A stretch of DNA of 18,462 nt from Pseudomonadota bacterium (GTDB taxonomy: Bacteria > Verrucomicrobiota > Verrucomicrobiia > Chthoniobacterales > UBA6821): positions 1-18,462 of the forward strand of contig RFPR01000028.1 of the NCBI GenBank assembly GCA_009928265.1, written 5' to 3'. The notes beneath the pieces are model-generated. The model ran no database searches. It was not told the DNA's origin and saw only the letters and a program-made list of their open reading frames with translations. Below are positions 7,428-14,902 of the stretch, piece by piece. Position numbers and translations under genes: made by a program. Numbering within the stretch: the first letter of the stretch is position 1; each line of letters begins with the position of its first letter.

Positions 7428-8269
7428 ATGCTCCACGGCAAGGCCCTTCCCTGCGAGGGGAATTTTCAATTCCCGGCCAAGGGATTTTTTACGGTTCTTC
7501 TGGCCCTTCTAGCCGGCCTTGCTCCACTTCATGCGGACAACCCCCCGAAGAAAATCGCCCTCTCTGATTTTCCCGCCGCCGCCGTGCAGGAAGTCGTTGT
7601 CCCCGTGCCGAGCGAAATCTTTGCCGTCCTCGACAAGCTTGGGAACCCCAACTGGAAGGCCCAGCTTCGCGAGGGCAAGGTCCGTACTCCGGAAGATCGC
7701 GTCCGCACGGCCCTACTGCTCGGTAACGTGATCGCCGAGGGATTTGTGGCTGTCGAGGCCGAGGACGCCGAGCGCGTGAAGGAGCTCGGTCGTCAGGTCC
7801 TCACCCTTGCCGAGGCGATCAATGTCCGCAAATCGGTCATCGCCCGCAGCAAGAGCATCACCGACAAGGCCGAGCAGCGCGATTGGCGCGGAGTCCGGGT
7901 CGAATTCGACGGGGCGCTTCAGGATGTGCGCGGCGCCATGGACGAGTTGAACGACCACGACCTCTCCCAGCTTGTCAGCCTGGGTGGATGGCTTCGCGGT
8001 ACCGAGGTTCTCACCAATATCGTCGGCAGGATGGCGCTGAGCTGCTTCACCAGCCCGAGCTCGTCGACTACTTCGATCGCTGCATCGGGTCGATGCCCAG
8101 CCGCCTCCGCCGTAACACCCTTGTAACCGAGATCCGCGACCTGCTCCGCAAGATCGGCCCGATCGTTAGCGACAGCGGTGACCACATCACCCCAGACAAG
8201 GTTGCGACGATCCACGAGCTCACCAAGGCAGTCAATCGCCGCATCGTCAGTGGGGGTGACGGGACATGA
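7428..8269 (+). pseudogene. Exported protein of unknown function, interrupted by an apparent 1-bp deletion
   Basis: Two frames join into one protein of about 280 residues. The first (7428-8027) starts MLHGKALPCEG and has a signal sequence (FFTVLLALLAGLAPLHA, cleavage before DNPPKK). It continues as a helical, charged domain (DRVRTALLLGNVIAEGF, VKELGRQVLTLAEA) up to TEVLTNIVG. The second frame picks up at CAG 8027 with QDGAELLHQPELVDYF and runs to 8269. Inserting one C at 8025-8028 (GGCAGG to GGCCAGG) restores a continuous reading frame; left as is, the first frame ends at 8126 with low-complexity residues. This may be a real mutation or an assembly error. The stop overlaps the next gene's ATG as ATGA. 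No family recognised; no catalytic motif seen. Confidence 0.65.
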
Positions 8270-8724
8270 TCGCCTCAGCGAGCCATTCCTGTCGCCGGGG
8301 ACTTACGGGCTTTTTGGCGCTTCTTGCCGCCGTTGCCCTTGCTCCCCTCCTTCACGCAACCGTCGATGACGCGCTTTCCTTCGCCTACGAGGCGGCCCTT
8401 CCCTACTACAAGCAGGGCTATTCCGTCCGCAAGGATGCCTGGGGCGGTGATCTCGCGGTGCACCAGAAGAAGGCTGTCAGCTCCCAGCTTTTCAAGGGTA
8501 ACGACTATTGGTTCCTCATGGCCTCCGACCTCAAGGGGGCCTCACTTTCGGTTCACATCTACGACGACAAGGGAAACCTTGTCGACGCCGAGAGCTGGCA
8601 GCGAGGCCGCTTCGCCGGAGTCCGCGTGAGCCCTAAGGCTACCGGCACCTATTTTGCCATCGTTCAGGTCCTCAAGTCCCCCGAGGATCGCACCCCATGG
8701 GCGTTGGTTTACGGCTACAAGTAG
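8266..8724 (+). CDS. Exported protein of unknown function, possible beta-sandwich domain
   Basis: 152 residues with an N-terminal signal peptide (RRGLTGFLALLAAVALAPLLHA, cleavage before TVDD). The mature part begins with a helix (DALSFAYEAALPYYKQGYSVR) and continues as alternating strands: DYWFLMASDLKGASLSVHIY, GNLVDAES, GVRVSPKATGTYFAIVQV. The pattern of a soluble ligand phrase followed by TGTYFAIV resembles the fold of pre-peptidase C-terminal (PPC-type) beta-sandwich domains, but this is only a visual impression. It is translationally coupled (ATGA) to the frameshifted exported gene upstream, so both probably act together in the periplasm or cell envelope. phoH starts 7 bp after the stop on the same strand. 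Confidence 0.75.
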   Translation: MIASASHSCRRGLTGFLALLAAVALAPLLHATVDDALSFAYEAALPYYKQGYSVRKDAWGGDLAVHQKKAVSSQLFKGNDYWFLMASDLKGASLSVHIYDDKGNLVDAESWQRGRFAGVRVSPKATGTYFAIVQVLKSPEDRTPWALVYGYK

Positions 8725-8731
8725 CCGTTGA

Positions 8732-9775
8732 TTGTTGAAGACCACCGACAGGAAAGCAGCGGATCCTCTTCCGTTCGTGATTTCACCGTCGCAGGACGGA
8801 CGAAGCGCCACGCTTGAGTTCGCCGACGCCCGCTCGCTGAGGGCCATCCATGCCGGTGATGACACCCTGCTGCGGAGTATGGAAACCGCCCTTGGAATCC
8901 GGATCACGAGCCGTGATGGCTGGATGCGCCTCGAGGGGGAGCCCGCCTCGATCACGACCACCCTCGGTATTCTCACCCAACTAGGCCGCATCATCGCATC
9001 CGGCGCCGAGATCAGTCGCGACGGATTCCTCTTTGCCCTGGGCCACCCGCCCGAGGCCAAGAACACCTCGGTCTCCCCGGTGGAGGAACTTTACGGGGAG
9101 AAGGTCCAGTGCTCGTCCCGCAAACCAGCCGTTGTCCCCAAGACCATGTCCCAGCGCGATTACCTCCGCGCGATCGACGCCCACGACATCACCTTCGGCA
9201 TCGGACCCGCCGGCACCGGCAAGACCTACCTCGCCGTCGCCAAGGCCGTCTCCGCGCTCAAGTCCGAGAAAGTCAGCCGCATCATCCTGACCCGTCCCGC
9301 GGTCGAGGCCGGAGAGGCTCTCGGTTTTCTTCCCGGGGAGTTGGAGGAGAAGATCCTCCCGTACCTGCGGCCCCTCTACGACGCGCTCCATGACATGCTC
9401 GAGCCCGACGAAATCCAGCGTGCCATCGAGCGAGGCGTCATCGAGATCGCACCTCTGGCCTACATGCGCGGTCGGACGCTCAATAAGGCCTTCATCATCC
9501 TCGACGAGGCTCAGAACACCACGGCCGAGCAGATGTTCATGTTCCTGACCCGGATCGGGATGGGCTCCAAATGCGTGATCACCGGAGACCGGACACAGAT
9601 CGATCTTCCGAAAAACAAGCTCAGCGGTTTGATCGAGGCCTCCTCGGCCCTGTCCACTACTCCAGGCATCGCCTTCCATTACTTCGGTGACCGGGATGTT
9701 GTCCGGCATCCGCTCATCCAGGCGATCGTTGCCGCCTACAAGGAACACCGCGGCGCCGGTGAATCCCGCCTCTAA
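8732..9775 (+). CDS. phoH: PhoH family ATPase
   Basis: Cytoplasmic P-loop ATPase of the PhoH/PhoL family, linked in other bacteria to RNA metabolism and ribosome maturation. An N-terminal KH-like region (about 25-95: TLEFADARSLRAIHAG, LGIRITSRDGWMRLEG) precedes the ATPase domain. Walker A is GPAGTGKT (158-165, K164), Walker B FIILDEAQN (254-262), then MFLTRIGMGSKCVITGD and QIDLP. Start choice is uncertain: TTG 8732 gives 347 residues, while GTG 8777 (VISPSQDG) would give 332 and still keep the KH-like region; no ATG is available before residue 50 and neither start has a clear ribosome site. The pgpH-like gene follows by 37 bp. The pair phoH-pgpH often precedes ybeY, which is not present here. 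Confidence 0.93.
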   Translation: MLKTTDRKAADPLPFVISPSQDGRSATLEFADARSLRAIHAGDDTLLRSMETALGIRITSRDGWMRLEGEPASITTTLGILTQLGRIIASGAEISRDGFLFALGHPPEAKNTSVSPVEELYGEKVQCSSRKPAVVPKTMSQRDYLRAIDAHDITFGIGPAGTGKTYLAVAKAVSALKSEKVSRIILTRPAVEAGEALGFLPGELEEKILPYLRPLYDALHDMLEPDEIQRAIERGVIEIAPLAYMRGRTLNKAFIILDEAQNTTAEQMFMFLTRIGMGSKCVITGDRTQIDLPKNKLSGLIEASSALSTTPGIAFHYFGDRDVVRHPLIQAIVAAYKEHRGAGESRL

Positions 9776-9812
9776 GATCCTTCAGCCTAAACCCCTTCGG
9801 CCTTTCCTCTTC

Positions 9813-11384
9813 ATGTCTCCTCTCGGTTTCTTCAAAAAGCAACGCCTTGCCGCCAAGGGTCTGAGCTGCGGCAAGACCCGCCGCAGTGCGGGTGAGCGGG
9901 AGTTGGTCGTCGAGTTGGAGGGGAGTCCCTGGATCCGTGCGGCAATCATCCTCGCCGCGGCGGGACTTCTTACCTGGCTCTCCTTCGAGGGAAATCCGGC
10001 AGAGCCCCTCAAAAATCTCCTCTACGCCCTGCTCATCCTCGCGGTGGTGGTAGTGCACCCGCTGATCGCCCGTGGAGGTGCCCTTGCCGAGAATTCCAAG
10101 CTGGCCCTGTTCCTTGCGGTCATCTTCATCCAACTCGGGGCCGGTGCCCTCCTTCTCGGCGTGACGGAGTCCGACGCCTCCGGGAGGGGGTTGATGCCGC
10201 TCGCTGTCCCCTACGCCCTGGCCCCGCTGACGATTTCCGTTTTGCTCGGATCCCAGAACGGTTTTTGGGCGGCCCTCGCCGCCTCGCTCTGGTGGACCAT
10301 CCTCCGCGGTCCCTCAGATGGCACGCCCCTCCTTCTCGCCCTGACCGGCGGAATGACTGCCGTGATCGCCACCCAGCGTGTGCGTCGTCGCTCCAAGCTT
10401 CTGCGTGCCGGATTCTACTCCGGGGCCTCCGTTTTTCTGCTCGCGATCCTTGTCGGGAAGACCGGGCCCGTCAGTTGGGATGTCACCGCCCTCGAGGATT
10501 GGCGGGGACTCCTTCTGGGTTGCGGAATCCCGCTTGGCACGGGTTTGCTCACCGGGGTGCTCGTTAGCGGTGCCCTGCCGCTCCTGGAGCAGCTCTTCCG
10601 GATCACCACCGACATCTCGTGGCTCGAGATGGCCGATCTCAATCATCCCTTGCTCCGCCGCCTCAGCCTCGAGGCTCCCGGGACCTATCATCATTCGCTC
10701 GCCCTCGCCAACCTTGCCGAGGCCTGCGCCGAGAACGTCGGTGCCAATGCCACCCTCTGCCGCGTCGGAGCTTATTTCCACGACATCGGCAAGCTCGCCA
10801 AGCCCGAGTATTTCACGGAGAACGCGCCCCCGGATGAGAATCCCCACGATGAGCTGACCCCGACCATGAGCGCTCTGGTCATCCTTTCCCATGTGAAGGA
10901 GGGAGTGGATCTTGCCGTCCGCAACCGGATCAACCGCCATGTCATCGACCTGATCCGACAGCACCACGGCACCACCCTGGTGGAATACTTTTACCGCCGC
11001 GCCTGCCAGCAGGAGGAGGACGCGCGCGCTGGGGGGACTCTTCTTCAGATCCGCCCGGAGGATATCCCCAAGGTCAACGAGGAGAGCTTCCGCTATCCTG
11101 GTCCGAAGCCGCAGACCCTTGAGGCCGTGATCCTTGGCATTGCCGACGCAGCCGAGAGCGCATCACGCAGCCTCGAGAGGCCGACACCCCAGCGCATCGA
11201 CGACCTCGTGCACGACCTCCTGCAGGATCGCATCGAGGACGGCCAGTACGACGAGGCTCCTGTCACCCTCTGCCAGCTCCACACCATCGCCGAAAGCCTG
11301 GTCACCTCACTCGGAAGCATGCATCACTCTCGCGTGGCCTACCGCCGCCGGAAGTCCGACAATCCGGCCGAGGGCAAGGATTGA
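9813..11384 (+). CDS. 7TM-HD domain membrane phosphodiesterase, compact PgpH-like
   Basis: 523 residues: seven or so hydrophobic segments (about 41-58, 68-84, 97-117, 128-147, 149-165, 199-215, 230-258) followed by a cytosolic HD domain. Family relatives (PgpH) hydrolyse cyclic di-AMP. Metal and catalytic residues seen are YHHSLA (H293/H294), YFHDIGK (H323, D324), LSHVKEG (H360), QHHGT (H384/H385) and GIADAAE (D445), a full HD set. The large extracellular 7TMR-HDED domain usual in PgpH is missing; only a basic, soluble N terminus precedes the first membrane segment. Hence the length is well below the usual 700-800. ATG 9813 is chosen since the longer frame overlaps phoH. The gene converges with the MFS gene (12 bp apart). 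Substrate specificity is inferred from the family. Confidence 0.88.
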   Translation: MSPLGFFKKQRLAAKGLSCGKTRRSAGERELVVELEGSPWIRAAIILAAAGLLTWLSFEGNPAEPLKNLLYALLILAVVVVHPLIARGGALAENSKLALFLAVIFIQLGAGALLLGVTESDASGRGLMPLAVPYALAPLTISVLLGSQNGFWAALAASLWWTILRGPSDGTPLLLALTGGMTAVIATQRVRRRSKLLRAGFYSGASVFLLAILVGKTGPVSWDVTALEDWRGLLLGCGIPLGTGLLTGVLVSGALPLLEQLFRITTDISWLEMADLNHPLLRRLSLEAPGTYHHSLALANLAEACAENVGANATLCRVGAYFHDIGKLAKPEYFTENAPPDENPHDELTPTMSALVILSHVKEGVDLAVRNRINRHVIDLIRQHHGTTLVEYFYRRACQQEEDARAGGTLLQIRPEDIPKVNEESFRYPGPKPQTLEAVILGIADAAESASRSLERPTPQRIDDLVHDLLQDRIEDGQYDEAPVTLCQLHTIAESLVTSLGSMHHSRVAYRRRKSDNPAEGKD

Positions 11385-11396
11385 TCGGGGAAGGGG

Positions 11397-12614
11397 TTAT
11401 TTCGCCTCGCGCTTGATCCCGAAGGTGAGCAACGCCCCGAGGATCAGGAGGATGCCGGCCACCGTGAAGCTCGAGTTGTAGGAGCCGCTCGAGGCCTTGA
11501 GCATCTGGGTGACGCGTGAAAGGACGAATCCTCCCACGCCCCAAGCCGTGAAGAGGATTCCGTAGTTCACGCCGAAGTTTTTGATGCCCCAGAGATCCTT
11601 TGTGATCGAGGGAAAGAGGGAGAGGTTGGCTCCGTAGTTGGCCCCGATGAGAGCGGCGATCAGAACGAGCACCACGGGAGTCGTGGCACCACCCGTCACG
11701 GGGATGGCCACGAACATCAGGACGGCCTGGACGAGGAAGACGATGAGCAGGGTCATCCTGCGTCCGATTCGATCCGATAGGGATCCTGCCACGACGCGTC
11801 CCAGGGCATTGCCGATGGCCAGGACCGCCACCGCGATGAAGGCCGAGGTCCCCATTGATTTCTTGGCCATGCTGCTGATGCTGCCGATGACCATGAGCCC
11901 GGCCCCTGCCCCGATGAAGTAGAGCAGCCAGAGCAGCCAGAACGATCCCTTGGAGAGGATCTGTGCAGGCGTGAGGTCGATCGCGGCGGGCAGGGATGCC
12001 GCCATGATGCTTCCCGATCTAGGGGCCTCCGCCACGTAGCCTTCAGGAGGATTTTTGAGAAATTGGGAAAGACTGATTACGATTACCGCAAAGAAAACCC
12101 CGAGGATGAGCATGGCCTTAAGCAGTCCGAATTCCTTGAGCAGCGTTTCGGACAGAGGGGCCAGATACACCGGGGCGAGACCGAACCCAGCGACGACCAG
12201 TCCGGCAATCAGCCCTGTCTTTGCCTTGGGAAACCATTTCAGGGCAGCGGGCGTGGTGCAGGCGTAGCCGAATCCGATGCCGGTGCCCACCAGCACGCCG
12301 AATCCCACGACCCAGAGCGTGTAGTTGTTGGTCGTGGAGATCAGCAGCATGCCGGCCGCCACGAGGATGCCGCCGATTGTGGAGGTGATCCTGGGGCCGA
12401 TCTTGTCCTGCAGTCGTCCGGCCAGGATCATTGCGAAGGCAAAGACCAGACAACAGAGCGCGTAGGGATCGTTGAGTTGGTCACCCTTCCAGCCGAAATC
12501 TTTTTCGATGGCCCCCTTGAAGAGGCTCCAGGTGTAGAGGACGCCGAGGGCGAGATTGATGCCGAGACCTGCCAGCGCAACGCGCCAGCCCGAGGAGGGG
12601 GAGGGGGAAGTCAC
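11397..12614 (-). CDS. MFS transporter, oxalate/formate antiporter (OFA)-like
   Basis: 405 residues, about 12 hydrophobic segments, inner-membrane carrier. The first helix carries the OFA-type wording LGINLALGVLYTWSLFKGAI (17-36). A loop-2 motif is seen as AGRLQDKIGPR, followed by TIGGILVAAGMLL. A second related loop appears in the C-terminal half as AGSLSDRIGRRMTLL. GTGIGFGYACTTPAALKWFP is also typical of this group. Substrate cannot be read from sequence: characterised relatives move oxalate/formate, and others lactate or other monocarboxylates. The start codon is GTG (12614-12612), preceded by AAGCGGG; no upstream ATG fits. It lies 55 bp downstream of the M42 peptidase gene on the same strand. 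Confidence 0.88.
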   Translation of the reverse strand: MTSPSPSSGWRVALAGLGINLALGVLYTWSLFKGAIEKDFGWKGDQLNDPYALCCLVFAFAMILAGRLQDKIGPRITSTIGGILVAAGMLLISTTNNYTLWVVGFGVLVGTGIGFGYACTTPAALKWFPKAKTGLIAGLVVAGFGLAPVYLAPLSETLLKEFGLLKAMLILGVFFAVIVISLSQFLKNPPEGYVAEAPRSGSIMAASLPAAIDLTPAQILSKGSFWLLWLLYFIGAGAGLMVIGSISSMAKKSMGTSAFIAVAVLAIGNALGRVVAGSLSDRIGRRMTLLIVFLVQAVLMFVAIPVTGGATTPVVLVLIAALIGANYGANLSLFPSITKDLWGIKNFGVNYGILFTAWGVGGFVLSRVTQMLKASSGSYNSSFTVAGILLILGALLTFGIKREAK

Positions 12615-12669
12615 CCCGCTTGCCTAGGGCGTCAGGCTGCGCGCGAAAAGAAAAAAGGGAGGAAAACGA

Positions 12670-13734
12670 TCAGAGCTTCACTCCGAATCGCTCTCCCTTG
12701 CCGCAATCCAAGGCAAAGGCCGCGAGGAGTTCCGCCGTCTGCTCCAGATCCGAATACTGGATCATTTCCACGGGGGAGTGCATGTAGCGGTTGGGCACAC
12801 CGATCGAGGTGGTCGGGATCCCTCCCTTGGTCTTGAAGATCGCGTCGGCATCGGTACCCGACCAGCGGGGATTGACCTCCGTCTGGAGTGGGATGCCGGC
12901 CTTCTTGCCGACCTTGCGGAGGCGGGCGTTGACGACGGGATGGTTCACGCTGCCGATGCTGATAACCGGGCCATTGCCCATCTTCACGTCACCGTGCTTG
13001 GTCTTGGAGCAGTTGGGGATGTCGGTCGAGTGGGTCACATCGACCACCAGCGCCACGTCGGGATGGACCCGGTATCCGGCCATCGAGGCCCCGTAGAGAC
13101 CATTTTCTTCCTGGATCGTTGAGACGGCTACCAGGCGTGCCTTGAGTTTGCCTTTTTTAAGCGAGGCGAGGCGCAGTCCCTCGGCAGCGGCCCAGGATCC
13201 GATCCGGTTATCGCAGCCGCGCGCCGCAAAGCGTCCGCCGGCGAGTTCCTGGAATTCCGCGGAGTAGGTGACGGCGTCGCCCACGGACACCAACTTCTCG
13301 GCCTCCTTGCGGGATGAGACGCCGATATCGATATGCATCGTGTGGAGGTCGGGCACCTTCTTGCGGTCGTCGAGTTCCTGCAGGTGGATGGCCAGCAGTC
13401 CTGTGACCCCGGGAACGGGACCGTTTTCGCCGTGGATGGTGACGCGTTGGCCACGCACGAGCGTGTTGTCGATGCCGCCGATCCCCTTGATCGAGAGATA
13501 CCCCTCGTCGGAAATGTGGGAGACCATGAATCCGAGCTCGTCCACGTGTCCGCTGATGAGCACACACGGATCCCCTCCGGGGTTCAGGGTGGCAAAGGCG
13601 TTGCCGTAGGAATCGATCTCCACCGAGTCGGCGAAGCGATAGACATAGTCGACCCAGACCTTCTGTCCGCGGGTCTCGAAGCCGGAGGGGGAGGGGGTGT
13701 TGAGGAGCGTCTTGAGGAACTCGTACGGTTTCAT
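12670..13734 (-). CDS. M42 family aminopeptidase (glutamyl/tetrahedral aminopeptidase type)
   Basis: 354-residue cytosolic di-metal aminopeptidase that trims peptides and typically forms large tetrahedral complexes. Ligands and catalytic residues visible: SGHVDELGFMV (H63, catalytic-type D65), ARGCDNRIGSW (bridging D175), STIQEENGLYGA (E209 general base, E210 ligand), VVDVTHSTD (D232), NRYMHSPVEMI (H319). The N-terminal PSPSGFE (14-20) is also typical. The start ATG 13734 (MKPYEFLK) is preferred over ATG 13770, whose extra residues run into the lexA promoter. It is transcribed divergently from lexA, 69 bp apart, so the LexA box could also influence it. MFS transport downstream suggests a catabolic pairing, but this is only inference. 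Confidence 0.93.
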   Translation of the reverse strand: MKPYEFLKTLLNTPSPSGFETRGQKVWVDYVYRFADSVEIDSYGNAFATLNPGGDPCVLISGHVDELGFMVSHISDEGYLSIKGIGGIDNTLVRGQRVTIHGENGPVPGVTGLLAIHLQELDDRKKVPDLHTMHIDIGVSSRKEAEKLVSVGDAVTYSAEFQELAGGRFAARGCDNRIGSWAAAEGLRLASLKKGKLKARLVAVSTIQEENGLYGASMAGYRVHPDVALVVDVTHSTDIPNCSKTKHGDVKMGNGPVISIGSVNHPVVNARLRKVGKKAGIPLQTEVNPRWSGTDADAIFKTKGGIPTTSIGVPNRYMHSPVEMIQYSDLEQTAELLAAFALDCGKGERFGVKL

Positions 13735-13759
13735 GGAGGAACAATGGCCCAAAAAACCC

Positions 13760-13786
13760 TTGCGGGGCACTCGTTTTTCCTATACC
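13760..13786 (+). promoter_or_regulatory. Probable lexA promoter
   Basis: TTGCGG (13760-13765), 15-bp spacer, TATACC (13781-13786). The spacer is shorter than ideal, so the -35 is tentative; the -10 overlaps the LexA box. Confidence 0.45.
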
Positions 13787-13800
13787 GAACATATGTACGG
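13785..13800. promoter_or_regulatory. Probable LexA operator (SOS box)
   Basis: CCGAACATATGTACGG is palindromic in 7 of 8 base pairs and contains GAAC-N4-GTAC, close to the GAAC-N4-GTTC type of LexA box. It overlaps the putative -10 and start site of lexA, 3 bp before the lexA ATG, and lies between lexA and the divergent peptidase gene, as expected for autoregulation. Confidence 0.65.
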
Positions 13801-13803
13801 CAT

Positions 13804-14415
13804 ATGACTCTCACGCTCCGACAGACCGAAATCCTCTCTTTCATCCGCTCCCAGGCGGAGGATCGGGGAAGCATTCCCTCGGTCCGGGAGATCATGACAC
13901 GATTCGGATTCCGTTCCCCGGCGACCGTGGCGAGCCATCTCGACCTGATGGAGAAAAAGGGGGTCATCCGACGCGAGTCGGGTCGCTCCCGAAACATTGT
14001 GCTGAACGATTTCAGGCCCAGACCGGAACTGCTGGAGATTCCCCTCTACGGCATGATCCCCGCCGGAATTCCCGAGGGACAGGAACAGGATTCCGAGAAA
14101 ACGCTCCAACTCGATCCCTCGATGGTCCGCCTGCCCATGAATACAAAGACCTTCGCCCTGGAGGTGAGGGGAGATTCCATGATCGGCGCCGGCATCCTGA
14201 ACCGCGACACCGTCATCCTCGAGATTGCCGAACCACGCCACCGCGACATCGTGGCCGCCCTCATCGACGGGGCCGTCACGCTCAAGCGCTACCTCGTCGA
14301 GGCAGGCCGCCCCTTCCTTCGAGCCGAGAACCCAGATTACCCCGATCTGATCCCCGCTCACGAACTCGTGATCCAGGGAGTCTTTCGCGCACTCATCCGC
14401 ACAGCCACACCCTGA
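13804..14415 (+). CDS. lexA: LexA repressor, SOS response regulator
   Basis: 203 residues, the usual LexA length. An N-terminal winged HTH (LTLRQTEILSFIRSQ, PSVREIMTRFGFRSPATVASHL, about 3-46) is followed by KKGVIRRESGRSRNI. The C-terminal S24-type domain has the self-cleavage bond A87-G88 within MIPAGIP, the nucleophile S125 in VRGDSM, and general base K161 in VTLKRYL. DNA damage and RecA nucleofilaments would promote cleavage and derepression. ATG 13804 is chosen because it begins directly at the HTH and lies just after the LexA-like box; longer frames run through the promoter. A small ORF follows 26 bp downstream on the same strand. Confidence 0.96.
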   Translation: MTLTLRQTEILSFIRSQAEDRGSIPSVREIMTRFGFRSPATVASHLDLMEKKGVIRRESGRSRNIVLNDFRPRPELLEIPLYGMIPAGIPEGQEQDSEKTLQLDPSMVRLPMNTKTFALEVRGDSMIGAGILNRDTVILEIAEPRHRDIVAALIDGAVTLKRYLVEAGRPFLRAENPDYPDLIPAHELVIQGVFRALIRTATP

Positions 14416-14441
14416 AACCCTTTTCCAACCCAAGACACACC

Positions 14442-14606
14442 ATGAAAACCGCCACCAAACGCATCCATCTCCCCGAGGGAAACCTTTGGCAATGGGCCGA
14501 TGAAAAACGCACCACCCGGATCAGGCAGGAGGCATTCCCTGAAAGCACGACCCGCCGGATGGCTCGCGGCATCCTCAAAAGGTTCTTCTCGCTCATGCGA
14601 GCCTAG
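14442..14606 (+). CDS. Possible 54-residue basic protein downstream of lexA
   Basis: An ATG 26 bp after the lexA stop opens a 54-codon frame starting MKTATKRIHLPEGNLW and ending LKRFFSLMRA, stop TAG 14604-14606. It is rich in Arg/Lys with a C-terminal amphipathic, hydrophobic tail and no signal peptide. Nothing resembles a terminator between lexA and it, so it would be under LexA control. There is no clear ribosome site (CACACC precedes the ATG), as for many genes in this window. Small SOS-operon proteins in other bacteria include division inhibitors and mutagenesis factors, but no similarity is visible here. It is less than certain that it is translated. Confidence 0.5.
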   Translation: MKTATKRIHLPEGNLWQWADEKRTTRIRQEAFPESTTRRMARGILKRFFSLMRA

Positions 14607-14616
14607 AAAAAGCACC

Positions 14617-14645
14617 TTGACCCGATTCCTACCCTTTCGTAGTTT
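14617..14645 (+). promoter_or_regulatory. Promoter of the tRNA-Gly gene
   Basis: TTGACC (14617-14622), exactly 17-bp spacer, TAGTTT (14640-14645); expected start about 14652, 12 bp before the mature tRNA 5' end. Confidence 0.7.
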
Positions 14646-14663
14646 TCCCAATCGCTAGTCGAT

Positions 14664-14737
<74 letters not shown>

Positions 14738-14739
<2 letters not shown>

Positions 14740-14770
14740 CTCCTCTACAATTTAGAGCGAGTGTTTTTTT
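14738..14770 (+). terminator. Intrinsic terminator after tRNA-Gly
   Basis: Left arm CACTCCTCTA (14738-14747), loop CAATT, right arm TAGAG-C-GAGTG (14753-14763, one bulged C), then seven T residues (14764-14770). Most of it lies beyond the repeated tRNA end, so it would have been supplied by the inserted DNA. Confidence 0.75.
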
Positions 14771-14805
14771 GGATGAGAACCCTCTATTTTTACGGTTCGA
14801 AACGA

Positions 14806-14897
14806 GGCCTTGGGAAGGCCGAGTAGTAGCCTCCGAAGGAGGACCCTTTAGGGCTAACCTTGCGGGAGCAAGTGAGTACAAACGAGGCCCTGCAGGC
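14806..14897. other. Cluster of five short hairpins
   Basis: In 92 bp lie GGCCTT/AAGGCC (14806-14820), CCTCC/GGAGG (14830-14842), CCC/GGG (14844-14853), CTTGC/GCAAG with a GGGA loop (14859-14872) and GCC/GGC (14887-14897). The block lies just past the 3' end of the minus-strand nucleotidyltransferase gene and after the tRNA terminator. It does not look like a simple terminator; it could be a REP/MITE-like repeat or a structured 3' UTR. Confidence 0.4.
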
Positions 14898-14902
14898 ACA
14901 TT

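Noticed and set aside
8981..9748. Long minus-strand open frame opposite phoH
   Set aside because: It is antisense to the PhoH Walker motifs and lacks any domain pattern of its own.
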